Source: Bdellovibrionaceae bacterium UBA2339 (GTDB lineage: Bacteria > Bdellovibrionota > Bdellovibrionia > Bdellovibrionales > JAMPXM01). Taken from it: DNA of 51,787 nt. The notes beneath the pieces were generated by a model, which worked only from the letters and a program-made list of their open reading frames with translations, was not told the origin of the DNA and searched no databases. The number at the start of each line of letters is the position of its first letter. Positions within the stretch are counted from its first letter, which is position 1. The stretch lies in the NCBI GenBank assembly GCA_002344785.1, contig DDUL01000013.1, positions 86,859 to 138,645 on the forward strand, given 5' to 3'. The translations under genes were made by a program, and so were the position numbers. Below, piece after piece: positions 1 through 7,705 of the stretch.

Positions 1-1
1 C

Positions 2-1678
2 TTAGCGCAAGACTTCCACGCGGCTGGCGATCGAAAGCTGCGGATAAGTGCGGCCCGCATAGACCCAGCCCTGAGCGGAATTGGCGCCCGTCACCTTGAT
101 CCAAATTTCGTTGGCTGTGCCTCGCACTTCCACCTTCTCCACTTGCAAGACCGCACCTCGCGCCAGAAGCGGTGCACTTGCACTTGCACCCGCGGCAACG
201 ATCTGCGCTTCCGTGCCTTGCACGATCTCCGGCAGCAAACGTAGGCCCTCGGCCTTTTTCACGCGCACGCGACCGCCCTGCAGCGGCAAGAAAACTTGTG
301 CGTTTTGCGGAGGCGCTTGAAAACCGGTGCTCTCGTTCGCAAACCAAGTCGCCGCGTTCTCAGAGTTCCCCGCATAGGCCCAGCCTTCACCGCCGTTGGC
401 CATGCGCACGCGATAGTAGCGATCGCCGTCTTTGGCCAAATCGACTTCGAAATCCAAAACTTGATAGCGCTGACCTTTGCGAATGAAACCGACGTCAGCT
501 CCACCCATCTCGCGGCGAACGCGCACGTCTTTCTCGGCGCGAATCACATCGCCAATTCGCGAAAGTCCCGTCACCGCCTGCGAGCAAAACTGCGCGCGAT
601 CGCTGATGCGAACCTGTCGCAACGAGCGCAATTGCCGATCGTCAGCCGCCACTCGCAGTGGCCGAGCCCGCAGAATGTCCGCATCCAAACGCGCCAAACA
701 CGCGAAGGTCCGCAGATCACTCGCGCAGTGCAAAGACTGACCATCCAAAGTCACACAGGTCGAGCCCTCTTCGAGAATCAGCGGTCGGCTCGACAAATAT
801 TCTCCACGTCGCTCCGTCGCGATCGCGCAAAGCTCATCACCCGACCGAATACAGTTCAAATCGAGCTTCAAAGGTGCCGAGTTATCCGCGATCAGTCCCG
901 ACCATTCGTTGCGCTGCCACTTGCCGTGAAAGCCCTTATCGTTTTTCGCCCAGGAGTGATTCGGATTTGCCCAGCGACAAATCGCACCGCTACCACCGTT
1001 GTAGGCCGAGTACGCTGCGCGCGTGAGCGCTTCGAGATACTGCGCGCGCGTGGCTTTTTTGTTGTTCTGAATTCGCGTCACACAAGTCGCTGACTTCGCG
1101 CGCGTCCACTCATCTAAATAATGTTCGACGCCGTAAGTGACGTTGCCCACCAGATCAAACGAGTTATCCTGACCGCGAGCCGCGTGATAGCGCTGATTGA
1201 TCTGCATCATGCCGTGCGAGATGAACTTGTCGCCCGTCATCAACTTGTAGCGACCATCAGGACCGATGCGATAGTGCGACCAGTAAGTTTCTTGCGTGGC
1301 CACGCCTTTGACGGCGCGAACAAATGCTGTGACCTCGTCATCGCGAACGCCCGCGACTTTCGTGCGAATCGTTTGCGCAGCGACCTCGCGCAACAGGGCA
1401 TTCATGCTGCTCATGTAGTTGCGGCGCTGATCTTCGTTCTCTTTGACGGTGCGACGATCAATGACGTAATCGCCATAGACAAAACGGATGCGCGTGGGAT
1501 CACCAAAGCGATTGGCATCACAGCCCGTCGGCGCTTCACCCCAAGCCCATGCGCCGCGATCTGGATTGATGCAATTCCCCGCCGCTGCATGTGCCACGGG
1601 CGAAGAAATCGCCGCGCTCAAGCCCATCAGCACAAGGCCCATGACCTGCCAGTTCAAATTACGAATAGAACAATTCAC
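2..1678 (-). CDS. Secreted lytic transglycosylase with C-terminal SH3-like repeats
   Basis: Likely cleaves peptidoglycan glycan strands in the periplasm. The 558-residue product starts with a Sec signal peptide (hydrophobic stretch about 11-28, cleavage after AHA near residue 31). An SLT-type (family 1 transglycosylase) core follows at about 110-240: the presumed catalytic glutamate E130 in ATQETYW, the SHGMMQIN motif at about 154-161 and AYSAYNGG at about 222-229. Two SH3-like segments near residues 370-430 and 460-550 share a 'GxGWxYAG' ending, which usually means wall binding. The start is GTG at 1678, with GAGG about 9 bases upstream; an ATG at codon 13 is possible but would shorten the signal peptide. 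The stop lies at the window edge, so the gene appears complete. The fold call is good; substrate details are not visible. Confidence 0.85.
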   Translation of the reverse strand: MNCSIRNLNWQVMGLVLMGLSAAISSPVAHAAAGNCINPDRGAWAWGEAPTGCDANRFGDPTRIRFVYGDYVIDRRTVKENEDQRRNYMSSMNALLREVAAQTIRTKVAGVRDDEVTAFVRAVKGVATQETYWSHYRIGPDGRYKLMTGDKFISHGMMQINQRYHAARGQDNSFDLVGNVTYGVEHYLDEWTRAKSATCVTRIQNNKKATRAQYLEALTRAAYSAYNGGSGAICRWANPNHSWAKNDKGFHGKWQRNEWSGLIADNSAPLKLDLNCIRSGDELCAIATERRGEYLSSRPLILEEGSTCVTLDGQSLHCASDLRTFACLARLDADILRARPLRVAADDRQLRSLRQVRISDRAQFCSQAVTGLSRIGDVIRAEKDVRVRREMGGADVGFIRKGQRYQVLDFEVDLAKDGDRYYRVRMANGGEGWAYAGNSENAATWFANESTGFQAPPQNAQVFLPLQGGRVRVKKAEGLRLLPEIVQGTEAQIVAAGASASAPLLARGAVLQVEKVEVRGTANEIWIKVTGANSAQGWVYAGRTYPQLSIASRVEVLR

Positions 1679-2242
1679 GTACCACGACCTCGGTGAGAGG
1701 GTTCAATCCGACCACTTCCGTAAGGCCATGGGTGAAGCAAGACTTGGGCGCAATTTGCACGGCACGCAAAGCCCCGCAACGCGACAGTTAAGCCCCTGTA
1801 AACTGCGGGAGTTTGCCCGTCATCTCGCGCACTTCTTGGCTTTTGGCAGAGCCCCTTATGGCCGCGCCGAGCCCCCTACCCCATGCCCTTCTCGGCCCGT
1901 CGGTGACAAGAACCGGCATTTCAGGCAACGCGAGGAGTCCCCGGTTAATGGGCGAGTGCCATACCATGTTTTCCGCCCAATCACGGGCGACCGCAAAAGC
2001 GGCACTTGTGAAATATTGCCGATCGGCAAATCTGGGATCGCCACAAACAACGAGAGGTCATTAAAGTTTCTTTGTAAGTACGACATCGCATTCGTGCGTC
2101 TGGAATTCTCAGGGTTCAAATTGATATTGGCCCGAGAGTTTCCCTGAGCGGCTAAATTGATGGATGTTTGCGAGTGAGCAAAGCTTCAAAAAGAATTTTA
2201 AAAAGCCCAACTGATTGGTCAGGATTTTTGAATGCACGACGA
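1679..2242. other. 564-bp gap without a convincing gene
   Basis: No open frame here has a credible start, ribosome-binding site or recognisable protein. An 87-codon frame on the minus strand (1856-2119) matches nothing I know. One compound hairpin is visible: arms CCCGCA (1773-1778) and TGCGGG (1804-1809) enclose a smaller ACAG/CTGT stem. It could be a terminator-like or leader structure, but has no U-run. The segment must hold the promoter of the transglycosylase gene (reading left) and the end of the higA transcript. Confidence 0.4.
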
Positions 2243-2581
2243 CTAAGACGCGCAAGCCATCTTAACGATCTTCGCAATCGTCTTCAGACTTGGATTGCCT
2301 TTCTCCGACAGCGCATCATACAGAGTGCGCTCTGATAGCCCGTGGGCTTTTGCCTCTCTGGTTTTGACCTTCGCTTCAAGATGCGCCATCAGGATCTCTT
2401 TGAAAGAGTCGATGTCCTCGTCCTTCAATGCCGAGAACAGAGCTTGTCCAAGCTTGCGCTCATCAAGAAGCTCTGCGGTCGGATGCCAGCCCTGAGTCTT
2501 AACGCTGGCTTTGAGCGTTACGAACTCAGGCTTATCAACCGAGGAGGCTTTTCGCTTTTTTGATGTCTGCTTTTTGGCCAT
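2243..2581 (-). CDS. higA: HigA-like antitoxin (HTH), second gene of a higBA-type module
   Basis: Probable antitoxin of the toxin gene just upstream; it should bind the toxin and repress the operon. The 112-residue product has a Lys-rich N-terminus and a C-terminal helix-turn-helix (GLSERTLYDALSEKGNPSLK, about 80-100) of the kind found in addiction-module antidote proteins. I chose the ATG at 2581 because GGAGG sits 8 bases upstream; a longer form starting 5 codons earlier exists but lacks such a site. The start overlaps the end of the toxin gene by 47 bp, typical of translational coupling in toxin-first (higBA) modules. Family assignment rests on arrangement and HTH, not a close match I can name. 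Confidence 0.75.
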   Translation of the reverse strand: MAKKQTSKKRKASSVDKPEFVTLKASVKTQGWHPTAELLDERKLGQALFSALKDEDIDSFKEILMAHLEAKVKTREAKAHGLSERTLYDALSEKGNPSLKTIAKIVKMACAS

Positions 2582-2816
2582 GCTTCGTTCCTCCAAGTAA
2601 AACTACGATTCGCTTCCGGTCCAAATAGGCGAAATAAACCCTCAGACCAATTTTCCACTTCAACTCAAAGACACCGTCGCCTACGGAATTCACCACGCCG
2701 AAATGACCGGCGACTTCGATGCGACTGAACCGCGCAGTGACAAGACCCTTGATCTTATCGGTCTGATCAAGGAACCATTCGTTAAACTCAGATGTCTTCT
2801 CTAGGTTGAATTCCAT
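2535..2816 (-). CDS. higB: RelE/HigB-family toxin (Gp49-like)
   Basis: Probable ribosome-dependent mRNA interferase, kept inactive by the adjacent antitoxin. The 93-residue length and the pattern GVFELKWKIGLRVYFAY (about 48-64) followed by VVLLGGTKHGQKADIKKA (about 71-88) fit the phage-derived Gp49-like/HigB branch of the RelE superfamily. It is the first gene of a two-gene reverse-strand operon, with the antitoxin overlapping its 3' end. An inverted repeat begins 12 bp beyond its start codon and probably controls it. There is no strong Shine-Dalgarno sequence before the ATG, so toxin translation may be deliberately weak or leaderless. Activity has to be assumed from the family. Confidence 0.8.
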   Translation of the reverse strand: MEFNLEKTSEFNEWFLDQTDKIKGLVTARFSRIEVAGHFGVVNSVGDGVFELKWKIGLRVYFAYLDRKRIVVLLGGTKHGQKADIKKAKSLLG

Positions 2817-2828
2817 CCAGAATCAGTA

Positions 2829-2877
2829 TGCAATATACCGCATGACAAAGCAAGAGGAGTGTGCGCGGTATATTGCA
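2829..2877 (-). promoter_or_regulatory. Palindromic operator of the higBA module
   Basis: Two perfect 13-bp inverted arms, TGCAATATACCGC (2829-2841) and GCGGTATATTGCA (2865-2877), are separated by 23 bp. They lie immediately upstream of the toxin start codon at 2816, where autoregulated toxin-antitoxin operators sit. The AT-rich arms contrast with the GC-rich surroundings. TATATT inside the left arm could serve as a -10 box, so binding there would block transcription. I could not find a convincing -35. Confidence 0.75.
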
Positions 2878-2887
2878 GTATAAGAAA

Positions 2888-3027
2888 GTTGGAGCCTGGC
2901 TGAGCATTTTCCCATTTTTGGCACAGCCGCTTTCGTGCATCATGGCTACGTGTTGAACGACCCGGTTTACTTCGTCAATCCAGACGGACTCAAGGTGATG
3001 GACGACAAGTCAGTGCGAAGCGCTTGA
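2888..3027 (+). pseudogene. Possible 3' remnant of a larger gene
   Basis: A frame of about 46 codons with no credible start codon ends at TGA 3025-3027. Its translation looks protein-like in the stretch AAFVHHGYVLNDPVYFVNPDG, which resembles the tail of a larger secreted or repeat protein rather than random sequence. It sits just before a DUF6968-like gene and after a toxin-antitoxin operon, so this could be an eroded accessory locus. This is a weak call: a chance open frame is the main alternative. Confidence 0.25.
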
Positions 3028-3078
3028 TGTCTGGGAAAATTGCAAGGATGGGGCTAACTGAACTTTAGGAGATTCGAA

Positions 3079-3381
3079 ATGAACGTCGTCGCCCGAAGAT
3101 CGCTCTATTGTTTAGACGAAAAGTCGAAACGGGTTGAGCTTACAATTTTTTCGCCGCAACAAACGGAACCGAACGGGGACTTTCGGTGCTTGGTGGAAGT
3201 GCGCTCGGGATCCGTCGTTCTCGATAGCAGCAATGCCATTGGAGTCGATTCTCTGGCAGCTTTGCAAATGGCTCTCTCGATGAGCAAAACGCTGATCAAG
3301 AATATCAATCAAAAAGATTACCGCGGGCGACTTCGATGGCTAGATGACGGCGTAACAGATATCGGATTCGATGAGCCATAA
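3079..3381 (+). CDS. DUF6968-like small protein of unknown function
   Basis: A 100-residue cytoplasmic protein with a clear ribosome-binding site (AGGAG, 7-8 bases before the ATG). The layout, N-terminal beta segments, then PNGDFRCLVEV (about 31-41), then GVDSLAALQMALSMSKTLI (about 54-72), fits my recollection of DUF6968, where 'DYRCxxxI...GVDALQALQLAL' recurs. No catalytic residues stand out. Small proteins of this kind are often found in accessory regions, and an immunity-like role next to a degraded effector is conceivable, but that is speculation. A 48-codon frame overlaps its last 11 bases. Confidence 0.65.
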   Translation: MNVVARRSLYCLDEKSKRVELTIFSPQQTEPNGDFRCLVEVRSGSVVLDSSNAIGVDSLAALQMALSMSKTLIKNINQKDYRGRLRWLDDGVTDIGFDEP

Positions 3382-3517
3382 GGATGTCTGCGAAGTGACC
3401 TACGACCGTTTCGCGGCCTGTTTCGATCTAAAAAATCAGGAGAATGTTCGGTTTCGAGTCTCTTCAAGCGGTTGCCCTACGACCATTGCACGGGTTAAGT
3501 GGATTTCACTTCTCTAA
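3371..3517 (+). CDS. Possible 48-residue protein overlapping the DUF6968-like gene
   Basis: The frame starts at an ATG inside the last codons of the preceding gene (11-bp overlap) and ends at TAA 3515-3517. It would encode a cysteine-containing peptide (motifs VCEVTYDRF near the start, SGCPTTIARV near the end). The overlap suggests translational coupling, but there is no ribosome-binding site and no family I recognise, so it may be spurious. Confidence 0.25.
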   Translation: MSHKDVCEVTYDRFAACFDLKNQENVRFRVSSSGCPTTIARVKWISLL

Positions 3518-3583
3518 TTTGAATCGACATCACCTAAACCATTGGCCACAGCTCCTACGTTCAATCGGAGAACATTTTTGACC

Positions 3584-4615
3584 ATGAGCCGACCCGCCAG
3601 CCAAAGAACTTCAACCCGCCAACTCGCGAGCACTCTCGTGCATTGGTTTTCGCAAAACGCGCGACCCTTGCCTTGGCGCCAGTCGCGCGATGCCTATCGC
3701 ATTTGGCTCTCTGAAGTGATGTTGCAACAAACCACCGTCACCGCCGTCATTCCCTACTACGAAAAATTCCTCGCGCGATTTCCAACACTCGGGGATCTCG
3801 CTCGCGCTGAACTCGCCGATGTCTTGGAGATGTGGGCAGGCCTGGGCTACTACTCGCGAGCGCGCGCGCTCCACAAGAGCGCACAAGCTCTGCACACGCG
3901 CGGCGGCTTTCCGCGCACAGCGACTGAGCTTGAAGAATTGCCGGGCTTTGGTCCCTACACCTCGCGCGCCGTCTCTAGTCTCGCATTCGGCGAAAATGTC
4001 GGCGTCGTCGACGGCAATGTGATCCGCGTGCTGTCGCGCCTGCACGCGCTCGATTTGGAATGGTGGACGCCAAAAGCGCGCCGCGAATATCAAAGCCTTG
4101 CGGACGAGCTTGCGCAAAGTGCGGATCCCTACCAAGTCAACCAAGCGCTGATGGAGTTGGGCGCCACGATCTGCACACCCAAAAGTCCCACGTGCTTGAT
4201 TTGCCCATGGCAATCCGCCTGCGCCGCCCGAGCCCACAGCGCGCGCCAAGCCACCAAAAGTGTGACGGACTTTCCGCGCCCGCGCCCCAAGCGTGAACAT
4301 GAAATCTGGATCTGGCGCCCGCGCATCATCCAAAGCGGCCAAGCCTTCGCGCTTCTCCCCAACACGCACGCGCCGTTTCTACGCGGCCAACTGCTGCCTC
4401 CGGGCGAGGCCAAACGTCACAAAGCCCCGCCCAAAGACTTCGCCTTCCGAGGCCAAATCACGCATCACAAAATTTTCGTGATTCCTACGCGCGAGCGCTG
4501 GCCCAAACGCCTCCGGCAACTCGAAGGCCAGCCCCTCACATGGGTCACACGCGACGAACTTCGCCGACAAATTCCCTCCAGTCTCGCACGCCGCGCACTT
4601 GAATCTGCGCAGTAA
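3584..4615 (+). CDS. mutY: A/G-specific adenine DNA glycosylase
   Basis: Removes adenine mispaired with 8-oxoguanine in base-excision repair. The 343-residue product shows the full MutY plan: catalytic glutamate E44 in SEVMLQQTT, the helix-hairpin-helix LPGFGPYTSRAV (about 119-130) followed by the catalytic aspartate D143 in VVDGNV, and a 4Fe-4S ligand set C197-x6-C204-x2-C207-x5-C213. The C-terminal part (about 240-343) is the weakly conserved NUDIX-like domain that reads 8-oxoG. The ATG at 3584 is preferred; an upstream TTG at 3542 would add 14 residues without a ribosome-binding site. CGGAG lies 13 bases upstream, a little far. It stands alone, with a lipoprotein gene beginning 40 bp after it. 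Confidence 0.93.
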   Translation: MSRPASQRTSTRQLASTLVHWFSQNARPLPWRQSRDAYRIWLSEVMLQQTTVTAVIPYYEKFLARFPTLGDLARAELADVLEMWAGLGYYSRARALHKSAQALHTRGGFPRTATELEELPGFGPYTSRAVSSLAFGENVGVVDGNVIRVLSRLHALDLEWWTPKARREYQSLADELAQSADPYQVNQALMELGATICTPKSPTCLICPWQSACAARAHSARQATKSVTDFPRPRPKREHEIWIWRPRIIQSGQAFALLPNTHAPFLRGQLLPPGEAKRHKAPPKDFAFRGQITHHKIFVIPTRERWPKRLRQLEGQPLTWVTRDELRRQIPSSLARRALESAQ

Positions 4616-4655
4616 GACTTGCGCCCGTCGCTCGGCTTCGAAACAATATCCGCCG

Positions 4656-5945
4656 ATGTCGCGCCCACACTTCCCCGCTGAAATACTTCGCACCTGCTCG
4701 GCTTTCATCGGCGTGGCCGTTGGCCTCGCCCTGCTGGTATCTTGCAGCTCAACTCCGCCGCGCGTGAAACCGCCCGAGGGCTCACGCCCCGAAGCCGCGC
4801 TTCCCATCGATAGCACCGCACCCGGCTCGCGCCCCGTCGACCAAACACAAATCGAGGCCGATCGCGCAGCCCTCATCTTCAACTTTGATGGCAAGACCAC
4901 CAAGGTCACGCGCTTGCTCACACCGGGTGAAGCGCGACGCCCGCTCTATGTTGGCCCGCGACTCATCGCCTATTCGGTCAAGCCCTTCGGCGCTTCGCGC
5001 TTTCAAGTGCACGCCGTCGATCTTGATACGAAAATCGAAAAGCGCTTGAGCTTTGATGCCGGCGATGCCGAACCGCTGGCCGTGATGCCTGGCCTTCGAC
5101 TGGTGTATCGCACCAACAGCGAGGCCACAAAATCCCCGCAGGCGATCAGCGAAGCCGTAAAGCGAAAGTTCCGAAATCTCGAAGGCGTCGCCCCACAACT
5201 CTGGCAGCTTCGCCTCGGCAAAAATTCATTCGCCTCGGTTCGCTTCGATGATTTCGCCGGCATCGCTGACAACGAAACTCGCAATGACGAGGGCGCCGCA
5301 CATGTCGCGGCTCACGCGGATCTCGGCGGCAAACTCGCGCTGGTGCTCGAGCGCGCCGCCACCGCGATTGGCCCCACGGCCTCAAGCGCCAACTCGCCGC
5401 CGCGCGAACGCATCACGCGCTATCGCCTCGGTAAAAAAGGCGAGCTTCAGCGAGTGGGCAACTATCGCGTCGCGCGCCCCGACGGCATCACCGCCAATCG
5501 CCCGATCGAATGGATGCTCGTCTCTCCGCTCGGTGATCGCGTGCTGTGGTCCAACGGCGCCGAACTTTGGTGGACGGACGATAGCGGCGCCAAACCCACC
5601 GCATGGGCAGCTGCCAACGTGCCGTTTTTCCAGTCCGCGACCTTCCATCCGCGCGGCGACTGGCTCATCGGCTCCGGACTTGGACCCAGCGGCGACCTGA
5701 ATCTCTACGCGTTACACACAAGCGGCACATGCCTTCGCGAACTCACGCGCCTCATTGGCAACGAAGTCGATCCGCAAGTCTCGCCAGATGGCCGAAGTCT
5801 CCTCTTCGTGCATCGCGAGGCCGAACGCACCGACATCCTCATGGCCGAGCTCAACATCCAAGATGCCGCCTGCGGCGCTGCGACCGCCACGACGCCCGTC
5901 TCGCCCTCCGCCGCGCCAGCGGCAACACCACCAGCTTCGAACTGA
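4656..5945 (+). CDS. TolB-like beta-propeller lipoprotein
   Basis: A 429-residue predicted lipoprotein. The signal ends in a lipobox, LVSC, followed by SSTPPRV, so the mature protein would be acylated on that cysteine and face the periplasm. Repeated blade-like segments rich in Asp and Gly, such as EVDPQVSPDGRSLLFVHREA near 380-400 and LYALHTSGT before it, match the PD40/WD40-like repeats of TolB and related proteins. It is longer than a plain TolB propeller and ends in a Pro/Ala/Thr-rich tail. It is not linked to tolQR or pal here, so I would not call it TolB itself. No ribosome-binding site precedes the ATG at 4656. Confidence 0.6.
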   Translation: MSRPHFPAEILRTCSAFIGVAVGLALLVSCSSTPPRVKPPEGSRPEAALPIDSTAPGSRPVDQTQIEADRAALIFNFDGKTTKVTRLLTPGEARRPLYVGPRLIAYSVKPFGASRFQVHAVDLDTKIEKRLSFDAGDAEPLAVMPGLRLVYRTNSEATKSPQAISEAVKRKFRNLEGVAPQLWQLRLGKNSFASVRFDDFAGIADNETRNDEGAAHVAAHADLGGKLALVLERAATAIGPTASSANSPPRERITRYRLGKKGELQRVGNYRVARPDGITANRPIEWMLVSPLGDRVLWSNGAELWWTDDSGAKPTAWAAANVPFFQSATFHPRGDWLIGSGLGPSGDLNLYALHTSGTCLRELTRLIGNEVDPQVSPDGRSLLFVHREAERTDILMAELNIQDAACGAATATTPVSPSAAPAATPPASN

Positions 5946-6314
5946 TGCTCTAGAGTTGATTTTCAACCCGTAGCATTGCTTATTCCGTTAGCAAACCCAG
6001 CTGGCTCACTTCAGTGGTTGTCGCCACAAACCTTCACTCGATGCTCGATCAAAATTGCCAGTGAGCAAGATCCACGTGCCGACACCGCCCATCACCCAAC
6101 CCAACCAACAATCCAAATCAGGCCAAATCAGGCCAAATCAGGTGTTATGCCTCAATGAGCCACGAAATTGTCCGCAACGGATCCGCGTTTCGGATCAGAC
6201 GTCAGCCCGACACGACGACCACTCAAGTGTGCCAGCTCAAAAGGGCTAGACACAGACGCCGTTTAAGATAATTTAAGAATCAGGTTCAGGACTCGCCGAT
6301 CAAGGAGGACAGGC
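5946..6314. other. 369-bp gap with a short tandem repeat
   Basis: No credible gene. The only structure seen is a 10-bp unit, CCAAATCAGG, in three perfect tandem copies at 6113-6142. The last part precedes a gene with a strong ribosome-binding site at 6303-6308 and should hold its promoter, although I could not identify clear -35 and -10 boxes. Confidence 0.4.
6113..6142. repeat. Three tandem copies of a 10-bp unit
   Basis: CCAAATCAGG is repeated three times without a mismatch, about 170 bp upstream of the next gene. The 10-bp period is close to one helical turn, so a protein binding each copy would sit on the same face of the DNA. Simple slippage is the plainer explanation. Confidence 0.7.
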
Positions 6315-6917
6315 GTGACCCATCTCTTCGCCCAATTTCGTCCGTCACAAGATCGCGCACTCAGCGCTCGCGGCACACTCGCCGCCGTCGTCGTTCTTGG
6401 CGTGCTGCTCGCGCTCCCCTCCCAACTTCGCGCGGCTCCGCATCCGGCGACCTCGTCCTCGCAGCTCGTCGCCCCCAAGCTCGGCATGTTCAGATCGCCC
6501 GACGGCTTTCGCATGCACGCCGGCGAATCCGGCTGGCTGCAAACCCCGCCACCGGCCGGGAACTCCACCATTCTCACCGTGTATCGCAGTCCGAAACCGG
6601 AATCGCGCGCCTCACTCACCGTGCGCGTGGATCGCCTCACTCGCGAGGTCACGGCCGAGCGCTACGTGCAGCGCTGGCTCAAAGACTATCCGCGCTTTGG
6701 CTTTGATGTGCTCGGCACGCAGGCCTTCACGCAAAGTGGCCTGAAGGCGCAAGTCATCGACCTCATCAATCGCGACTCGAAAATGCAGCTGCGCCAAATC
6801 GTGTTCGTGAACGAATCGCAAAAGCGCGCGGCCATCCTCACTTGCCGCGATCTCACCGATCAGTTCGCCGACTCGCTCAAACGCTGCAATTCCATCATCA
6901 AGTCTTTCGAGTGGTGA
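6315..6917 (+). CDS. Exported protein of unknown function, DcrB/PsbP-like
   Basis: A 200-residue product with a predicted signal peptide: basic start, hydrophobic core TLAAVVVLGVLLALP (about 21-35), cleavage near LRAAP at about 39-41. The mature part reads like the small alpha/beta DcrB/PsbP-type fold: a pattern of 'FRSPDGFRMHAG', a central TVYRSPKPE strand, then KDYPRFGFDVL and a terminal CRDLTDQFADSLKRC helix with two cysteines. The GTG start at 6315 is supported by AGGAGG with 6-base spacing. A 6-bp hairpin (CGCTCC/GGAGCG) follows just after the stop. The fold match is tentative. Confidence 0.6.
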   Translation: MTHLFAQFRPSQDRALSARGTLAAVVVLGVLLALPSQLRAAPHPATSSSQLVAPKLGMFRSPDGFRMHAGESGWLQTPPPAGNSTILTVYRSPKPESRASLTVRVDRLTREVTAERYVQRWLKDYPRFGFDVLGTQAFTQSGLKAQVIDLINRDSKMQLRQIVFVNESQKRAAILTCRDLTDQFADSLKRCNSIIKSFEW

Positions 6918-6922
6918 GGACG

Positions 6923-6936
6923 CGCTCCTTGGAGCG
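6923..6936 (+). terminator. Short hairpin after the exported-protein gene
   Basis: CGCTCC-TT-GGAGCG forms a perfect 6-bp stem 5 bp after the stop codon at 6917. It is followed by AGTGTTT rather than a run of U, so it may be a weak or Rho-assisted terminator. Confidence 0.35.
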
Positions 6937-7043
6937 AGTGTTTAAGCCCAAAGGGTGCCGTCATCTCGCGTGCGTTGCGCTCGACCATCGGCGCCGCCCT
7001 GCGTTTTGAACTTCAGCGCCGAAGCTGCCAGATCATTTGCTCT

Positions 7044-7646
7044 ATGAATTCAACGGATCTTGAAATCTCAAAGGTCGACTCGGGCATGCCGCTCGAAGAT
7101 TGGCCGAGCGTCGAAAGTCGCTTGAGCGCCGATCAGCACGCGAAACGCAGCCTCGATGTCGGCTGCGGCCCGCACAAACTCGAAGGCTCTGTCGGCATCG
7201 ACATTCGCAAACTTCCGGGCGTTGATGTCGTCGCCAATCTGGATCGGCACCCGTGGCCTCTTCCGGAGTCGCACTTCAAGTTCATCCGCTGCCAACATGT
7301 CATCGAACACTTGAGCGATTTATTTGGCCTCGCGCGCGAGATGTACCGCGTCTCCGCCGCGAACTCGGTGATCGAGTTCAAAACTCCGCACTATTCCTCT
7401 TACGCGAGCTGGGGTGATCCCACACATCGTTGGCACTTCGCCTTGGGCAGCATTCCGCAACTTTTTGAAATGGCCGTCGGACCGCAGGCCTACCGCGTGC
7501 GGCGACTGGAATTGAAATTCACCGGCTCAGTCTTGGATTTTTTCGGTTGGCTCATCTACAAGCTGTCCAAAAAAACCTATGAGAAGCACTTCGCGTGGAT
7601 CTTCCCCGCCAACGAAATCATCTGCGAAATTGAAATTCTGAAGTAG
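7044..7646 (+). CDS. SAM-dependent methyltransferase (class I)
   Basis: A 200-residue protein with the class I methyltransferase core: motif I SLDVGCGPHKLEG (about 36-48), the acidic end of strand 2 in VGIDIRK, then IRCQHVIEHLSD (about 85-96), as in Methyltransf_11 proteins encoded near polysaccharide or lipid genes. The C-terminal half, with SSYASWGDPTHRWHF, contains HRWHF, a pattern seen in predicted 'type 11' methyltransferases of glycan loci. No substrate is indicated by its neighbours. The ATG at 7044 lacks a ribosome-binding site; an upstream in-frame start at 6975 would add a non-conserved leader. It converges on the helicase gene. Confidence 0.75.
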   Translation: MNSTDLEISKVDSGMPLEDWPSVESRLSADQHAKRSLDVGCGPHKLEGSVGIDIRKLPGVDVVANLDRHPWPLPESHFKFIRCQHVIEHLSDLFGLAREMYRVSAANSVIEFKTPHYSSYASWGDPTHRWHFALGSIPQLFEMAVGPQAYRVRRLELKFTGSVLDFFGWLIYKLSKKTYEKHFAWIFPANEIICEIEILK

Positions 7647-7661
7647 CGCGCGACGCGAGCA

Positions 7662-7686
7662 AGCCCTCGGTGCGTGGCCGAAGGCT
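7662..7686. terminator. Imperfect hairpin between convergent genes
   Basis: AGCCCTCGG (7662-7670) pairs with CCGAAGGCT (7678-7686) with one mismatch, in the 59-bp space between the methyltransferase and helicase stops. It is symmetrical enough to serve both transcripts but has no U-run, so the call is tentative. Confidence 0.3.
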
Positions 7687-7705
7687 CTGCGCGATCCGCC
7701 CCGGC

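Noticed and set aside
296..1696. Long plus-strand frames (to 265 and 191 codons) opposite the lytic transglycosylase
   Set aside because: They lie entirely antisense to a gene with clear catalytic motifs and have no homology that I can see.
1856..2119. 87-codon minus-strand frame in the first gap
   Set aside because: No ribosome-binding site and no recognisable sequence; the surrounding DNA looks non-coding.
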